DNA of 52,739 nt from Phenylobacterium sp. (lineage in GTDB: Bacteria > Pseudomonadota > Alphaproteobacteria > Caulobacterales > Caulobacteraceae), in the NCBI RefSeq assembly GCF_030646615.1, contig NZ_JAUSLG010000070.1:1-52739 (forward strand). The letters run 5' to 3'. A model generated the notes under the pieces. It did not search any database. It had not been told where the DNA came from and saw only the letters and a list, made by a program, of their open reading frames with translations. The translations under genes were made by a program, and so were the position numbers. Positions within the stretch are counted from its first letter, which is position 1. Each line of letters opens with the position of its first letter. Below, piece by piece: positions 1 through 8,428 of this stretch.

Positions 1-1658
1 TTGTCGGGCAGGTCGGCGATCAGGCCGGTCAGCTCTTCCAGCCGGCGCTGTTCCTTGTAGGAGAGCTTGGCGGCCTTTGCGGCGGGAGCCGCCGCAGCCG
101 CCGCCGTAGCCGCCGCCGCCGCCTGAGCTGCAGCCCCGCGACGCCCGCCGGGCGCCTTGGCGGGCGACACGCCGAAGAAGCCGGGATTCTGGCTCAGGAA
201 GTCCAGCCAGCCGCCGGGGGTCTCCACCACCTGGCCGCGGCCATTGAGGCCGATGGTCGAGGTGGCCAGCCGGTCGACGAAATCGCGGTCATGGCTCACC
301 AGGATGAGGGTGCCCTCATAGTCCGAGAGCATCTCCTCCAGGAGGTCGAGGGTCTCCATGTCCAGATCGTTGGTGGGTTCGTCCAGCACCATCAGATTGG
401 CCGGCTGGGCGAGCGCCCGGGCCAGCAGCAGGCGGTTGCGCTCGCCGCCCGACAGGCTGCGGACGGGCTGGCGGATCTGGGCGTCGGTGAACAGGAATTC
501 CTTGGCGTAGGCGGCCACATGCTTGGGCGCCCCGCGGACCATGATCTGGTCGCCGCCGAGCGGCGCCAGCGCGTCCTTCAGCAGCATGTCGTCCTTCAGG
601 TCGGCCCGGGCCTGGTCGATATAGGCCACCTCCAGATTGGTCCCGAGAATCACCTCGCCGGAATCGGCCGGCAGTTCGCCGAGCAGTAGCTTGACCAGTG
701 TCGTCTTGCCCGCCCCGTTGGGCCCGACCACGGCGATCCGGTCACCGCGCAGGATGCGGGTGGAGAAATCCTCCAGGATCACCCGGTCGCCGAACCTCTT
801 GGAGAGGCCCTTCACCTCGACCACCCGCTGGCCGGAGGTCCCGGCCGTGGCCACGCCCATGGCCATGGCGCCGCGGGTGTCGCGCAGCCGGTCGGCCTTG
901 GCCTCGCGCATCTCCATCAGACGCCGGCGGCGGCCTTCGTTGCGGGCGCGACGGCCGGTGACGCCGCGGGCCAGCCAGTGGGTCTCGCGCTCCAGGGCCT
1001 TGTCCTGGCGCCTCGCCTCGTCGGCCTCGGCGGCGGTGAGCTGCTCCACCCAGGCGTCGAAAGCCGAAAAGCCCCGGTCGAGTTTGCGGACCTTGCGGTT
1101 CTCCAGCCAGAAGCAGCGCTGCGTCACCCGCTCCAGAAAGGCGCGGTCGTGGCTGACGATCAAGACGCTGGCCCGGCTGGCGGCGATGGCGCCTTCCAGG
1201 GTTTCGATGGCCAGGATGTCCAGGTGGTTGGTGGGCTCGTCCAGCAGCAGGACGTCGGGGTCCTCGGCCAGGGCCCGGGCCAGGGCGACCCGTCGGGTCT
1301 CGCCGCCGGACAGGCCGGTGGCGGCCTTGTTCGGGTCGAGGCCGAAACTCTCCAGGGCCGCGGCGGCCTCGTGGGGGGCCGCGCCGCCGGCGGTGGCGTG
1401 ATCCAGCAGGGTGTCGCCGACGATCAGCGGCTCCTGCAGCACATAGGCGACCTTGGTCCCCGGGGTGACGGCGCGCTCGCCGTCATCGGCCTCGGTGAGG
1501 CCGGCCAGGATCCGCATCAGGGTGGACTTGCCCGCCCCGTTGCGTCCGACCAGGGCGGCTCGGCTGCGGGGCTCCAGCGCCAGATCGACGCCGTCGAACA
1601 GCATGCGGGGCCCGTCTGCGAGACGGACGTTCTTGAGCGCGAGGACGGGGGGCTTCAT
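1..1658 (-). CDS. uup: ABC-F family ATPase, Uup type (C-terminus cut by window edge)
   Basis: Cytosolic ABC-F protein with two ATP-binding cassettes and no membrane domain; the family acts on ribosomes, and Uup is linked to ribosome rescue or assembly and to DNA-transposition phenotypes. Reading the minus strand from ATG at 1658, the first Walker A is GRNGAGKST (about residues 38-46). Its signature is LSGGETRR and its Walker B is [11 protein letters not shown]. The second cassette has [17 protein letters not shown] and LDEPTNDLD. After it comes an alanine-rich linker (plus-strand 73-141) and then KLSYKEQRRLEEL, the start of the C-terminal coiled-coil domain typical of Uup, which separates it from EttA. 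552 codons are visible and the frame stays open at base 1, so only the tail is missing. The family is certain; the Uup subtype is likely. Confidence 0.9.
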   Translation of the reverse strand, partial: MKPPVLALKNVRLADGPRMLFDGVDLALEPRSRAALVGRNGAGKSTLMRILAGLTEADDGERAVTPGTKVAYVLQEPLIVGDTLLDHATAGGAAPHEAAAALESFGLDPNKAATGLSGGETRRVALARALAEDPDVLLLDEPTNHLDILAIETLEGAIAASRASVLIVSHDRAFLERVTQRCFWLENRKVRKLDRGFSAFDAWVEQLTAAEADEARRQDKALERETHWLARGVTGRRARNEGRRRRLMEMREAKADRLRDTRGAMAMGVATAGTSGQRVVEVKGLSKRFGDRVILEDFSTRILRGDRIAVVGPNGAGKTTLVKLLLGELPADSGEVILGTNLEVAYIDQARADLKDDMLLKDALAPLGGDQIMVRGAPKHVAAYAKEFLFTDAQIRQPVRSLSGGERNRLLLARALAQPANLMVLDEPTNDLDMETLDLLEEMLSDYEGTLILVSHDRDFVDRLATSTIGLNGRGQVVETPGGWLDFLSQNPGFFGVSPAKAPGGRRGAAAQAAAAATAAAAAAPAAKAAKLSYKEQRRLEELTGLIADLPD

Positions 1659-1717
1659 AGGGCTAGGCACATAGCGCGCTTTGGCCCCCCCGCAAGGGCG
1701 CAGGCGATAAACGCCGG

Positions 1718-1966
1718 TCAGGCCTCGTCGAAAGGCGGCGGAAGCGGACCGGATCGGAACAGGATCACGGGGTTCTCGTCATAATCGCCCATCTCGGTGT
1801 CGGCCGAGACCGAGAAGGCCACCACCGCCACCCGCAGAGGCGCCAGCCGCTCGGCCTTGCGGCGGGCCTCCTCGGCGCTGGCGCAGCCGACCTGCTGTTC
1901 GGCCTTGAGGGCCTTTCCGCGGCCGGCGACATAGGACTGGAGGATGTGCACGGTTTCTTTCGCCAT
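1718..1966 (-). CDS. Small conserved hypothetical protein (82 aa)
   Basis: I do not recognise this gene. ATG at 1966 gives an 82-residue soluble protein beginning MAKETVHILQSYVAGRGKAL. It has an alternating charged middle (EEARRKAERL) and an acidic stretch DTEMGDYDEN. No signal peptide, membrane segment or cysteine pair is visible; there is a single cysteine near residue 28. An upstream start in the same frame would add about 25 residues of low-complexity coding, so the internal ATG is preferred. It is transcribed in the same direction as the uup-like gene, whose start lies about 60 bases downstream of this stop, so the two may be cotranscribed. Function unknown. Confidence 0.6.
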   Translation of the reverse strand: MAKETVHILQSYVAGRGKALKAEQQVGCASAEEARRKAERLAPLRVAVVAFSVSADTEMGDYDENPVILFRSGPLPPPFDEA

Positions 1967-2116
1967 CCCTATCCCGGCCGCTGATTGGAGGCCGGCGTCA
2001 AGGGCGAGCCGTCTCCCGCCGCAGGCGCTACGGAAAACCATTTTGGGGCGGCGCGGGACAATCTATAGGTTGCGATTGGCCGCCGATGCGCGGCGCTTGT
2101 CGCGGCGGGAGCCCTG

Positions 2117-2647
2117 ATGTCGCTCGATCACCTGGAGATCGATCTTGAGCGGGACATGTTCCTGCGGACCCTGCTGCGCGAGCTGTCGGGCGCCCTGCAG
2201 GACGTTGTCGGCCTTGAGGAGGCCTCGGGCTATATCAGCGTTGTCGGGGCGGCGGTGGGCAAGGCCCTGGATGAGAAGTACCGGGCCGCCCTGGCCGTTG
2301 ATCGCCTGTCGGCAGATCAGGTGGCTCAGGTGCTCGTGGACCTCAAGCAACGGATCAAGGGCGACTTCTACATCGTCGAGCAGCGCGAGGATCGCATCGT
2401 CTTCGCCAGCAATTCCTGTCCGTTCGGGACCTTCGTGGCCGGTCGGCCGGCCCTGTGCATGATGACCTCCAACGTCTTCGGACACGTGGCCGGCGAGAAC
2501 CTGGGCTATGCCCGCGTCCAGATCGACAAGGCGATCGCCCGGGGCGATCCGGGCTGCCATGTGACCGTCTACCTGACCCCGAGGGAGGGGGAGGGAGAGG
2601 CGCGCGAGTACTTCCGCCGGGTGCGGCCGGACCTGGCCGACTGCTGA
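2117..2647 (+). CDS. MetOD1-like (methanogen output domain 1) protein
   Basis: A 176-residue soluble protein, the first gene of a three-gene signalling operon. The N-terminal half is helical (LRTLLRELSGALQDV) and the C-terminal half resembles the methanogen output domain 1 / V4R-like fold. It carries SNSCPFG (C101), LCMMTSNVFGHV (C114, H123) and GDPGCHVTVYL (C147, H148). The clustered Cys/His residues could bind a metal or cofactor; this is inference. A Shine-Dalgarno GGGAG lies five bases before the ATG. The stop is separated from the next gene's ATG by only two bases, so the two are almost certainly cotranslated. Because the kinase that follows has no membrane sensor, this protein may be its sensory partner. 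The family assignment is from pattern memory and is moderate; the gene itself is secure. Confidence 0.7.
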   Translation: MSLDHLEIDLERDMFLRTLLRELSGALQDVVGLEEASGYISVVGAAVGKALDEKYRAALAVDRLSADQVAQVLVDLKQRIKGDFYIVEQREDRIVFASNSCPFGTFVAGRPALCMMTSNVFGHVAGENLGYARVQIDKAIARGDPGCHVTVYLTPREGEGEAREYFRRVRPDLADC

Positions 2648-2649
2648 GT

Positions 2650-3657
2650 ATGGATCCCATCGCCAAGTTTATCCGCGACCCCGTCGTCATTTTTGCCGGG
2701 GATGGGCGGATCATCGAGATGAACCGAGCGGCCCGTGCGCGCTTTGGGGATTCGGGCGACAGCTGGCGCCAGCTGTTCGCCGACCTCGACGGGCTGCAGA
2801 ACCTGCTTGAACGCGCCTCGGGATCAGCCGACCCGGTGCTGGGCGCTCTCCGCCTGGCGGGGGCCCCTGCCGCCGAGGCCGAGGCGAAGGTCGAGGCGCT
2901 GGCCCTGCGGCGGGAGGGCGCCATCGACTACGCCATCAAACTCCGCGACGCGGCTGGAGACCAGTTCGCCGCCCTGACCGCACAGGTGCGGGAGCTGAAT
3001 GGCGAAATCTCCGTGCGCCGGCGGGTGCAGGCCGAGCTCGAAGAATCCCTGGCGCACAACAAGGTGCTCTATCGCGAGCTTCAGCATCGGACGAAAAATC
3101 ACCTCCAGATGATCCTGGCCCTGGTGTCGTCCGCCGGGCGTGAGAGCGACGATCCCGGCCGCAAGCAGTTCGTGAAGATGCTGCAGTCCAAGCTTGCGGC
3201 GCTGTTTGACGCGCAGCGCCTGATGTACGCCGAGGACGCCGGCAATGGCCTGCGGGTCGATCAGATGCTCAGCGCCCTCGCCGAGACGGTCCAGACCCTG
3301 GCGGGCGTTCGGATCGCCATTGAGGTCAGGGCCGAGCCCATTGTGGCGCCCAACGATCTGGCCTTCCCCCTGGCGCTGATCGCCAACGAACTGCTCACCA
3401 ATGCAGTGAAGTATGCCGATGGTCCGGCCGCAGCCGTGTCGCTGAGTTTTGTCCGGCTCGGTGACGAGGCCGTGCTGACCGTGCGGGACAACGGGCCGGG
3501 GTTCACCCCATCGGCTTCAGGGCCATCCTCCTCGGGTCTGGGCCTGGTGAGGGGCCTGTGCCGCCAGATCGGCGGCCAATTCACCGTTCAGTCTGACGAC
3601 GGCGCCGTGGCCGTCGTTTCGTTCCCGCTTGCGGAGGCGACCCATGCCTTATCCTGA
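2650..3657 (+). CDS. PAS / HisKA_2 (HWE-like) sensor histidine kinase
   Basis: A cytosolic 335-residue histidine kinase. Residues 1-60 look like a small PAS-type input domain (DPVVIFAGDGRIIEMN), followed by a coiled coil at about 105-140. The dimerisation/phosphotransfer helix has YRELQHRTKNHLQM with the predicted phospho-histidine H146, the HisKA_2 signature. The ATPase domain shows an N-box (NELLTNAVKYA), a G1 box (DNGPGF) and a glycine-rich SSGLGLVRGL. No transmembrane segment is visible. ATG at 2650 is preferred because it follows the previous stop by two bases and opens directly into the PAS-like domain. The 3' end overlaps the receiver gene by 14 bases, so kinase and receiver form a cognate pair. 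HisKA_2/HWE kinases in alphaproteobacteria often feed the PhyR-EcfG general stress response; a role there is possible but not shown. Confidence 0.92.
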   Translation: MDPIAKFIRDPVVIFAGDGRIIEMNRAARARFGDSGDSWRQLFADLDGLQNLLERASGSADPVLGALRLAGAPAAEAEAKVEALALRREGAIDYAIKLRDAAGDQFAALTAQVRELNGEISVRRRVQAELEESLAHNKVLYRELQHRTKNHLQMILALVSSAGRESDDPGRKQFVKMLQSKLAALFDAQRLMYAEDAGNGLRVDQMLSALAETVQTLAGVRIAIEVRAEPIVAPNDLAFPLALIANELLTNAVKYADGPAAAVSLSFVRLGDEAVLTVRDNGPGFTPSASGPSSSGLGLVRGLCRQIGGQFTVQSDDGAVAVVSFPLAEATHALS

Positions 3658-4114
3658 TCATTACCGCCTCCAGCCCCGGGGGCCGCGAGAGGGCGCTCCC
3701 GGCCTGCCCCAGGGCGATGGAGAGGCGGACGCCGACTTCCCCCTGGGCCGTCGGGTCTTGATCACAGAAGACAACTGGTTGGTGGCGGGCGAGTGGCAGG
3801 CCGCCCTGGAGGGCGCCGGCTATGAGGTCGTGGGGCTGGCGAGCTCGGCCGAGGAGGCGCTGGAGATCTGTCGCCGCGAGACGCCGGACCTTATTCTGAT
3901 GGACATCCGGCTGCTCGGCGAGCGCGATGGGGTCGAGGCGGCGAAGGACGCTCGCCTGCTGTATGATATCCCCTCGGTGTTCGTCAGCGCGCATAACGAC
4001 GCTGAGGTCCGTCAACGGGCCGCCGATGCGCGTCCCCTGGGTTGGATCACCAAGCCCGTCATAGCCTCGCGCATTCCGGACCTCCTGGTGCAGTTCGCCC
4101 GTCTCCTCAACTGA
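3644..4114 (+). CDS. Single-domain response regulator
   Basis: A 156-residue protein with an unstructured 35-residue N-terminus and one receiver domain. The acidic pocket is E42/D43 (LITEDNWLV) and the phospho-acceptor is D87 (LILMDIRLL). The conserved switch Ser is in VFVSAHND and the Lys is in WITKPV. No DNA-binding or enzymatic output domain follows, so it must act by protein contact or as a phosphate sink. The ATG at 3644 lies inside the end of the kinase gene (14-base overlap), implying translational coupling. A soluble PAS-type HisKA_2 kinase with a lone receiver resembles the LovK/LovR arrangement of Caulobacter, but I cannot claim orthology. A TTG 15 bases upstream is an alternative start. 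Confidence 0.9.
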   Translation: MPYPDHYRLQPRGPREGAPGLPQGDGEADADFPLGRRVLITEDNWLVAGEWQAALEGAGYEVVGLASSAEEALEICRRETPDLILMDIRLLGERDGVEAAKDARLLYDIPSVFVSAHNDAEVRQRAADARPLGWITKPVIASRIPDLLVQFARLLN

Positions 4115-4150
4115 ACGCCAACGGGTTTTGCGCCCCATCGCGGGCCTGCC

Positions 4151-6373
4151 CTAGAAGGGGATGTCTTCCTCCGGGATCGGCCGGCTGGCGTCGTATTCGT
4201 CCCGCGGTTGGGGCACGGCGGGCGCCGGCGGCAGGGGCGGGGGTTCGGCTTCAGCGGCGGCGCGGGCGAACTCGCCGGCCAAGCCTCGATAGTAGTCGTT
4301 GCGGTAGTCGTCCTCGAACATCGGCTCGGGATCGTCCACCAGCCAGTCGAAGTCGCGGATCTCCATACCCGCATGGGCCTCGATCATCACCCGGCGCCAG
4401 ATCTGTGAGGGAATGTCGCCGCCGGTGACCCGGTTCATGGGGCTGTCGTCGTCGTTCCCCACCCAGACGCCGGTGACGTATTCGTCGGTGAAGCCCACGA
4501 ACCAGGCGTCCCGCCAGTTCTGGCTGGTGCCGGTCTTGCCCGCCGCGGGCCAGTCGAAGGCCGCGCGCGCGCCGGTGCCCCCGGTGATCACGCGCTTCAT
4601 CATCTTCACCATCATGCTCGCATAGGTGAGATCGAGGGCCGGCATGGGGCCTGAGGGCGCGCGCAGAAACACGCTGTCGCCGTCGACGGTGCGGATCTCC
4701 TCGATGATCGAGGGCGTCACCCGGCCGCCGGCCTGCTGGAACACCTGGAAGGCGCTGGTCAACTCCATGAGGCTCACCTCATAGGAGCCCAGGGTCACCG
4801 CCAGGCTGGGATTGGCTGGAATGGTGGTGAAGCCGAAGCGGCGGGAAATGTCCCCCAGGGCCGGGCCGCCGGCCTCGGCCCCCAGCTTGACGGCGACCGT
4901 GTTGATCGATCGCGCCAGGGCCGTCTCCACGCTCACCGGGCCGCGATAGCCGCCGCCATAGTTGCCGGGCCGCCAGTCGCCGAACCGCACCGGGCCGTCC
5001 ACCCGCACGTCGCTGGGCAGGACGCCCTTTTCCAAGGCCGCGGCGTAGATGAACGGCTTGAAGGTTGAGCCCGGCTGACGCCGGGCCTGGGTCGCCCGGT
5101 TGAAGACGCTGGCGCCGTAGTCCACCCCGCCGACCATGGCCCGCACCGAGCCATCGGGTCCCAGGGCGACCAGGGCGGCCTGGCCCGCGCCGGCCCGGGC
5201 GCCGTCAGTGGCCATCACCTGGTTGAGGATGGCTGCGGCCTCGACCTGCAGCGCCGGGTCGATCGACAGGCGCACCAGCAGGTCCGGCGAATTGGGGCCG
5301 ATCTGGCGCAGCACCTCGTTGGTGGCGTGGTCCAGCAGATAGCCGTAGGAACCCTCGTTGGAGGTGGCCGTGGGGGCCAGTTGCGGCGTCTGCGCCTGGG
5401 CGGCCTCCATCTCTGCGCGACTGATCCACCCGGTGTCGTGCATCCGCTGCAGCACCCAGCGGGACCGTTGCAAGGCGGCTTCCATGTCGTTGGTCAGAGC
5501 CAGGCGCGAAGGCGCCTTGGGCAGGGCCGCCAGCAGGGCGGACTCCGCCAGGGTCAGCTGGCTGGCCGGCTTGCCGAAATAGGTCCGCGCCGCCCCGTCC
5601 ACGCCGAAGGTGTTGGCCCCGAAATAGATGCGGTTGAGATAGAGCTCCAGCACCTCGTCCTTGGTCAGCATCCGCTCCAGCCGCCAGGCGAGCGCCGCCT
5701 CCTGGATCTTGCGGCGGAAGGTCTGGTCCGGGGTCAGGAAGAGGCTCTTGGCGATCTGCTGCGACAGGGTCGACCCCCCCTGGACCACGCCGCCGGCCGT
5801 CCAGTTCACATAGCTGGCCCGGGCGATGGCCTGCAGATCGATGGGGCCGTGCTGGTAGAAGCGGTGGTCCTCCGCCGCCAGGAAGGCCAGGGGGACGTAG
5901 TCGGGCAGGGCGCCCAGTCGCACCCGGTCCCCATAGCGCGGCCCGCGGGAGGCGATGAGGTCGCCATTGCGGTCGAAGAACTTGATCCCCGGCGCCCGGT
6001 TGAAGGCGTAGAGCTGCGCCTGGGGCGGAAGTTCCGGCACGTCCTGCAGGAACCGATTCTGCAGATAGAGGCCGCCGCCGACCACCGCCAGGGCGAGCGC
6101 CAGGACCAGGATGGCCAGGGTCTTCCACAGCCAGCCCCATCGCCGTCTCCGCCGGTCCCGGGGCGGCAGGATGAAGGGATCGTCGGGGTCGTCCCCCCCG
6201 GGCGGCGGGGGTGGTCCCTGGCGCGGCGGCTGGGGGCGACGGCCAAATCCGTCCTCGCCCTCGCGCAACGCGCGCTTTGAGGCGGCGTCACGGGGCTGCG
6301 GCGCGCGCGCGGGGCGCGGCCGTTCCGGCTCATTGTCCGGAAAACGGTAGGGGTCGAGGGTCCAGTCGTTCAC
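4151..6373 (-). CDS. Class A penicillin-binding protein (PBP1A family)
   Basis: A bifunctional peptidoglycan synthase of 740 residues anchored in the inner membrane. Residues 1-80 are a cytosolic tail rich in Pro, Arg and Asp; the membrane helix is about 82-104 (LAILVLALALAVVGGG). The GT51 transglycosylase has AAEDHRFYQH (catalytic E168), GGSTLSQQIAKSL and LELYLNRIYFG. The transpeptidase has the S-x-x-K box S436-TFK (RQPGSTFKPF), SIN at 489-491 and KTGTS at 612-616, so all catalytic motifs are intact. A short proline-rich, acidic tail follows. Translation appears to start at a GTG with a weak ribosome site. It is a single gene facing the signalling operon tail-to-tail, with 36 bases between them. 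The exact paralogue cannot be named from sequence alone. Confidence 0.95.
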   Translation of the reverse strand: MNDWTLDPYRFPDNEPERPRPARAPQPRDAASKRALREGEDGFGRRPQPPRQGPPPPPGGDDPDDPFILPPRDRRRRRWGWLWKTLAILVLALALAVVGGGLYLQNRFLQDVPELPPQAQLYAFNRAPGIKFFDRNGDLIASRGPRYGDRVRLGALPDYVPLAFLAAEDHRFYQHGPIDLQAIARASYVNWTAGGVVQGGSTLSQQIAKSLFLTPDQTFRRKIQEAALAWRLERMLTKDEVLELYLNRIYFGANTFGVDGAARTYFGKPASQLTLAESALLAALPKAPSRLALTNDMEAALQRSRWVLQRMHDTGWISRAEMEAAQAQTPQLAPTATSNEGSYGYLLDHATNEVLRQIGPNSPDLLVRLSIDPALQVEAAAILNQVMATDGARAGAGQAALVALGPDGSVRAMVGGVDYGASVFNRATQARRQPGSTFKPFIYAAALEKGVLPSDVRVDGPVRFGDWRPGNYGGGYRGPVSVETALARSINTVAVKLGAEAGGPALGDISRRFGFTTIPANPSLAVTLGSYEVSLMELTSAFQVFQQAGGRVTPSIIEEIRTVDGDSVFLRAPSGPMPALDLTYASMMVKMMKRVITGGTGARAAFDWPAAGKTGTSQNWRDAWFVGFTDEYVTGVWVGNDDDSPMNRVTGGDIPSQIWRRVMIEAHAGMEIRDFDWLVDDPEPMFEDDYRNDYYRGLAGEFARAAAEAEPPPLPPAPAVPQPRDEYDASRPIPEEDIPF

Positions 6374-6426
6374 GTTCGCTAGGTGCCCGGATGGCGGCGG
6401 AGGCGCTTTGGGTTTAGGACGGGCGC

Positions 6427-6894
6427 GTGAGCAGGCACAAACCCTTTTGGCAGACCAAGTCCCTCGAACAGATGACGGCTCAGGAGTGGGAGAGCCTATG
6501 CGACGGGTGTGGGCTTTGCTGTCTCGTTCGCTTCGAGGATGAGGACAGCGGCCAGGTTATCCCCACCCGCGTGCATTGCCGGCTGTTCGACTCCAACGCC
6601 TGCGCCTGCTCCAACTATGCCGAGCGCAAGGCCCATGTCCCTGACTGCGTGAAGCTGACCCCGGGCAATATCGCCAAGCTCCCCTGGATGCCGCTGAGCT
6701 GCGCCTATCGTCGCCTGCACGAGGGCAAGGACCTGCCCGTCTGGCACCCGCTGGTGACGGGCGACCCCGAGAGCGTGCACGCGGCCGGCGTGTCCATCCG
6801 CGGCGAAACCTTCAGCGAGGACGAGCTGGAGGATCTGGAGGACGCCTGGACCTATGCGGCCTGGGATCTGATGGAGGATCGCAGCGGCGACTGA
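6427..6894 (+). CDS. YcgN-family cysteine cluster protein (UPF0260)
   Basis: A 155-residue soluble protein of the YcgN/UPF0260 family, function unknown. The cysteine pattern is C25-x2-C28-x2-C31-C32 (LCDGCGLCCLVRF), then C51, C59, C61, C74 and C92 (LSCAYRRL). This could support metal or Fe-S cluster binding; that is inference from the pattern. The C-terminus (EDELEDLEDAWTYAAWDL) is acidic. GTG at 6427 is used as start, with AGGACGGG just upstream; no closer ATG exists before the cysteine cluster. The gene is divergent from the penicillin-binding protein gene, 53 bases away, so both promoters must share that short gap. It is not obviously coupled to the DnaJ gene 139 bases downstream. Confidence 0.88.
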   Translation: MSRHKPFWQTKSLEQMTAQEWESLCDGCGLCCLVRFEDEDSGQVIPTRVHCRLFDSNACACSNYAERKAHVPDCVKLTPGNIAKLPWMPLSCAYRRLHEGKDLPVWHPLVTGDPESVHAAGVSIRGETFSEDELEDLEDAWTYAAWDLMEDRSGD

Positions 6895-6944
6895 ACCCTG
6901 GGGACAATAGCCACGTGTATGTGACTTTATTGCCACACACGCTC

Positions 6945-6971
6945 TTGCGTGACTTCGCCCCTCGCACAATC
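6945..6971 (+). promoter_or_regulatory. Candidate housekeeping promoter for the DnaJ-like gene
   Basis: TTGCGT at 6945-6950 and GCACAATC at 6964-6971 are separated by 13 bases. They fit loosely the Caulobacter housekeeping sigma consensus as I recall it (TTGaC-type -35, GCTANAWC-type -10). Transcription would begin near 6978, leaving a leader of about 55 bases before the TTG start at 7034. This is a by-eye match only. Confidence 0.3.
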
Positions 6972-7033
6972 TAGAGCCCATGAGAGCCCCCGACGGGGCG
7001 GACGAAACAGAACCGACTGGGAGAGTTCATTCC

Positions 7034-7969
7034 TTGGCGCGCGATCCCTACCAGGAGCTTGGCGTCGCCCGCGGCGCGAACGCCGACGAGATCCGCAAGG
7101 CGTTCCGCAAGCTCGCCAAGCAGCATCACCCTGACGCCAATCCCGGGGATGCTGCGGCTGAGGAGCGGTTCAAGCGGGTCAGCGCGGCCTTCGACATCCT
7201 GGGCGACCCCGACAAGCGCAAGAAATTCGACGCCGGCGAGATCGACGGCGATGGCCATGAGACCGGCCGCGGCTATGGCGGCGGCTGGAGCCCCGGCGGC
7301 TTCGAGGGCCGCGGGCAGACCCGGGCCGAAACCTTCGACGGCGTCGATCTCGGCGACATTCTCGGCGAGATGTTCGGCGGCCGGGGCGGGGGGCGTGGCC
7401 CGGGCGCAGGCTTCGGCGGCGGCGGCGGCTTCGCCCGTGGTGCGGACGTGCGCGCACGCCTCGACATCGACCTTGAGGAAGCCATCGCCGGCGGCAAGAA
7501 GCGGATCGCCTTCTCCGACGGGCGCACCATCGACGTCACCATCCCCAAGGGCGCGGCCGAGGGCCAGACCCTGCGCCTGAAGGGCCAGGGCTCGCCGGGC
7601 CGGGCCGGGCCGGGCGACGCCTTCATCGAGCTGAACATCCGACCGCACCCGATCTTCCATCTGGAGGGCGACCGGCTGGTGATGGACCTGCCCGTCACCG
7701 TCTATGACGCCGTGCTCGGGGGAAAGGTCGAGGCGCCGACCCCGGAGGGGCCGGTCACCCTGACCGTCCCGCCCGGCGCCAATTCCGGCGCGATGCTGCG
7801 CCTCAAGGGCCGTGGCCTGCCCGACGCGGCGGGGAAGCGAGGCGATCTCCTGGCGCGGCTGGTGGTCACCCTGCCCGAGCCGCCCGATGCGGAACTGGTC
7901 AAGTTCGCCCAGGCCTGGCGGGACAAGCGGCCCTATGCGCCGAAGGCCGTCCCCAAGCGGCGTAGCTAA
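7034..7969 (+). CDS. DnaJ-family co-chaperone, CbpA-like
   Basis: A 311-residue Hsp40 of the type without a zinc finger. The J domain opens the protein (ARDPYQELGVARGANADEI) and contains the HPD tripeptide in KQHHPDANP that stimulates the DnaK ATPase. A Gly-rich linker (GGRGGGRGPGAGFGGGGGF) follows, then two C-terminal substrate-binding beta domains (VTIPKGAAEGQTLRLKGQG and TLTVPPGANSGAMLRLKGRG). The CxxCxGxG zinc repeats of true DnaJ are absent, so a CbpA/DjlA-like nucleoid or auxiliary chaperone is more likely. TTG at 7034 is chosen as start because GGGAGAG lies about eight bases upstream and the J domain begins at once. An in-frame ATG at 6980 would add 18 residues unlike the family. Confidence 0.92.
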   Translation: MARDPYQELGVARGANADEIRKAFRKLAKQHHPDANPGDAAAEERFKRVSAAFDILGDPDKRKKFDAGEIDGDGHETGRGYGGGWSPGGFEGRGQTRAETFDGVDLGDILGEMFGGRGGGRGPGAGFGGGGGFARGADVRARLDIDLEEAIAGGKKRIAFSDGRTIDVTIPKGAAEGQTLRLKGQGSPGRAGPGDAFIELNIRPHPIFHLEGDRLVMDLPVTVYDAVLGGKVEAPTPEGPVTLTVPPGANSGAMLRLKGRGLPDAAGKRGDLLARLVVTLPEPPDAELVKFAQAWRDKRPYAPKAVPKRRS

Positions 7970-8065
7970 AGCCCCGTCAGACGCGCTAAGGTGAAGCGAG
8001 CGCTTGGCGATATCTTACCGCCGCGTTCAGCCACGGTTCAGTCGTCAAGGCCTAGATCGGCGTTC

Positions 8066-8401
8066 ATGAAACACCTCGCCGTCATCGCCGTCCTTCTGGC
8101 CGCCGCCGCGCCTGGCGCGGCGCATGCCCAGTATGGCTCGGACATGCGCTCGTCCTTCGGGGCGGGCCGCGGCGATCAGGACGCCGCCCGCGCCGCCGTG
8201 CGCGCGGGGCGCCAAGCGCCCCTGTCCCAGGTTCTGGCCGCCATCGCCCAGCGCACGCCGGGCCGGCACCTGAACACCACCCAGGGCGCGCACAACGGGC
8301 GCCCCGCCTATTTCGTGCAGTGGCAGACCCCGGGCGGCGAGGTGATCATCTTCATCGCCGACGCCGAGTCCGGCGCCATCATCGGCCGCCAGGGCGGCTG
8401 A
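8066..8401 (+). CDS. Small secreted PepSY-like protein upstream of a two-component system
   Basis: A 111-residue protein with a clear Sec signal peptide (MKHLAVIAVLLAAAAPGAAHA, cleavage about residue 21). The mature part ends with GRPAYFVQWQTPGGEVIIFI then ADAESGAIIGRQGG. That last stretch, a hydrophobic strand followed by a D-x-x-x-G-x-I turn, resembles PepSY domains, which are often inhibitors or sensors in the periplasm. It ends 27 bases before an OmpR-type regulator gene and is probably cotranscribed with it, so it may modulate the sensor kinase two genes on. ATG at 8066 is preferred to an in-frame start at 7991 because it begins the signal peptide. The PepSY assignment is moderate. Confidence 0.75.
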   Translation: MKHLAVIAVLLAAAAPGAAHAQYGSDMRSSFGAGRGDQDAARAAVRAGRQAPLSQVLAAIAQRTPGRHLNTTQGAHNGRPAYFVQWQTPGGEVIIFIADAESGAIIGRQGG

Positions 8402-8428
8402 GCTAGACCTTTAAGGGAGGCCGAACCC

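Noticed and set aside
6980..7033. ATG at 6980 as the start of the DnaJ-like gene
   Set aside because: It adds 18 residues unlike J-domain proteins, while TTG at 7034 has a good ribosome site and begins at the J domain.
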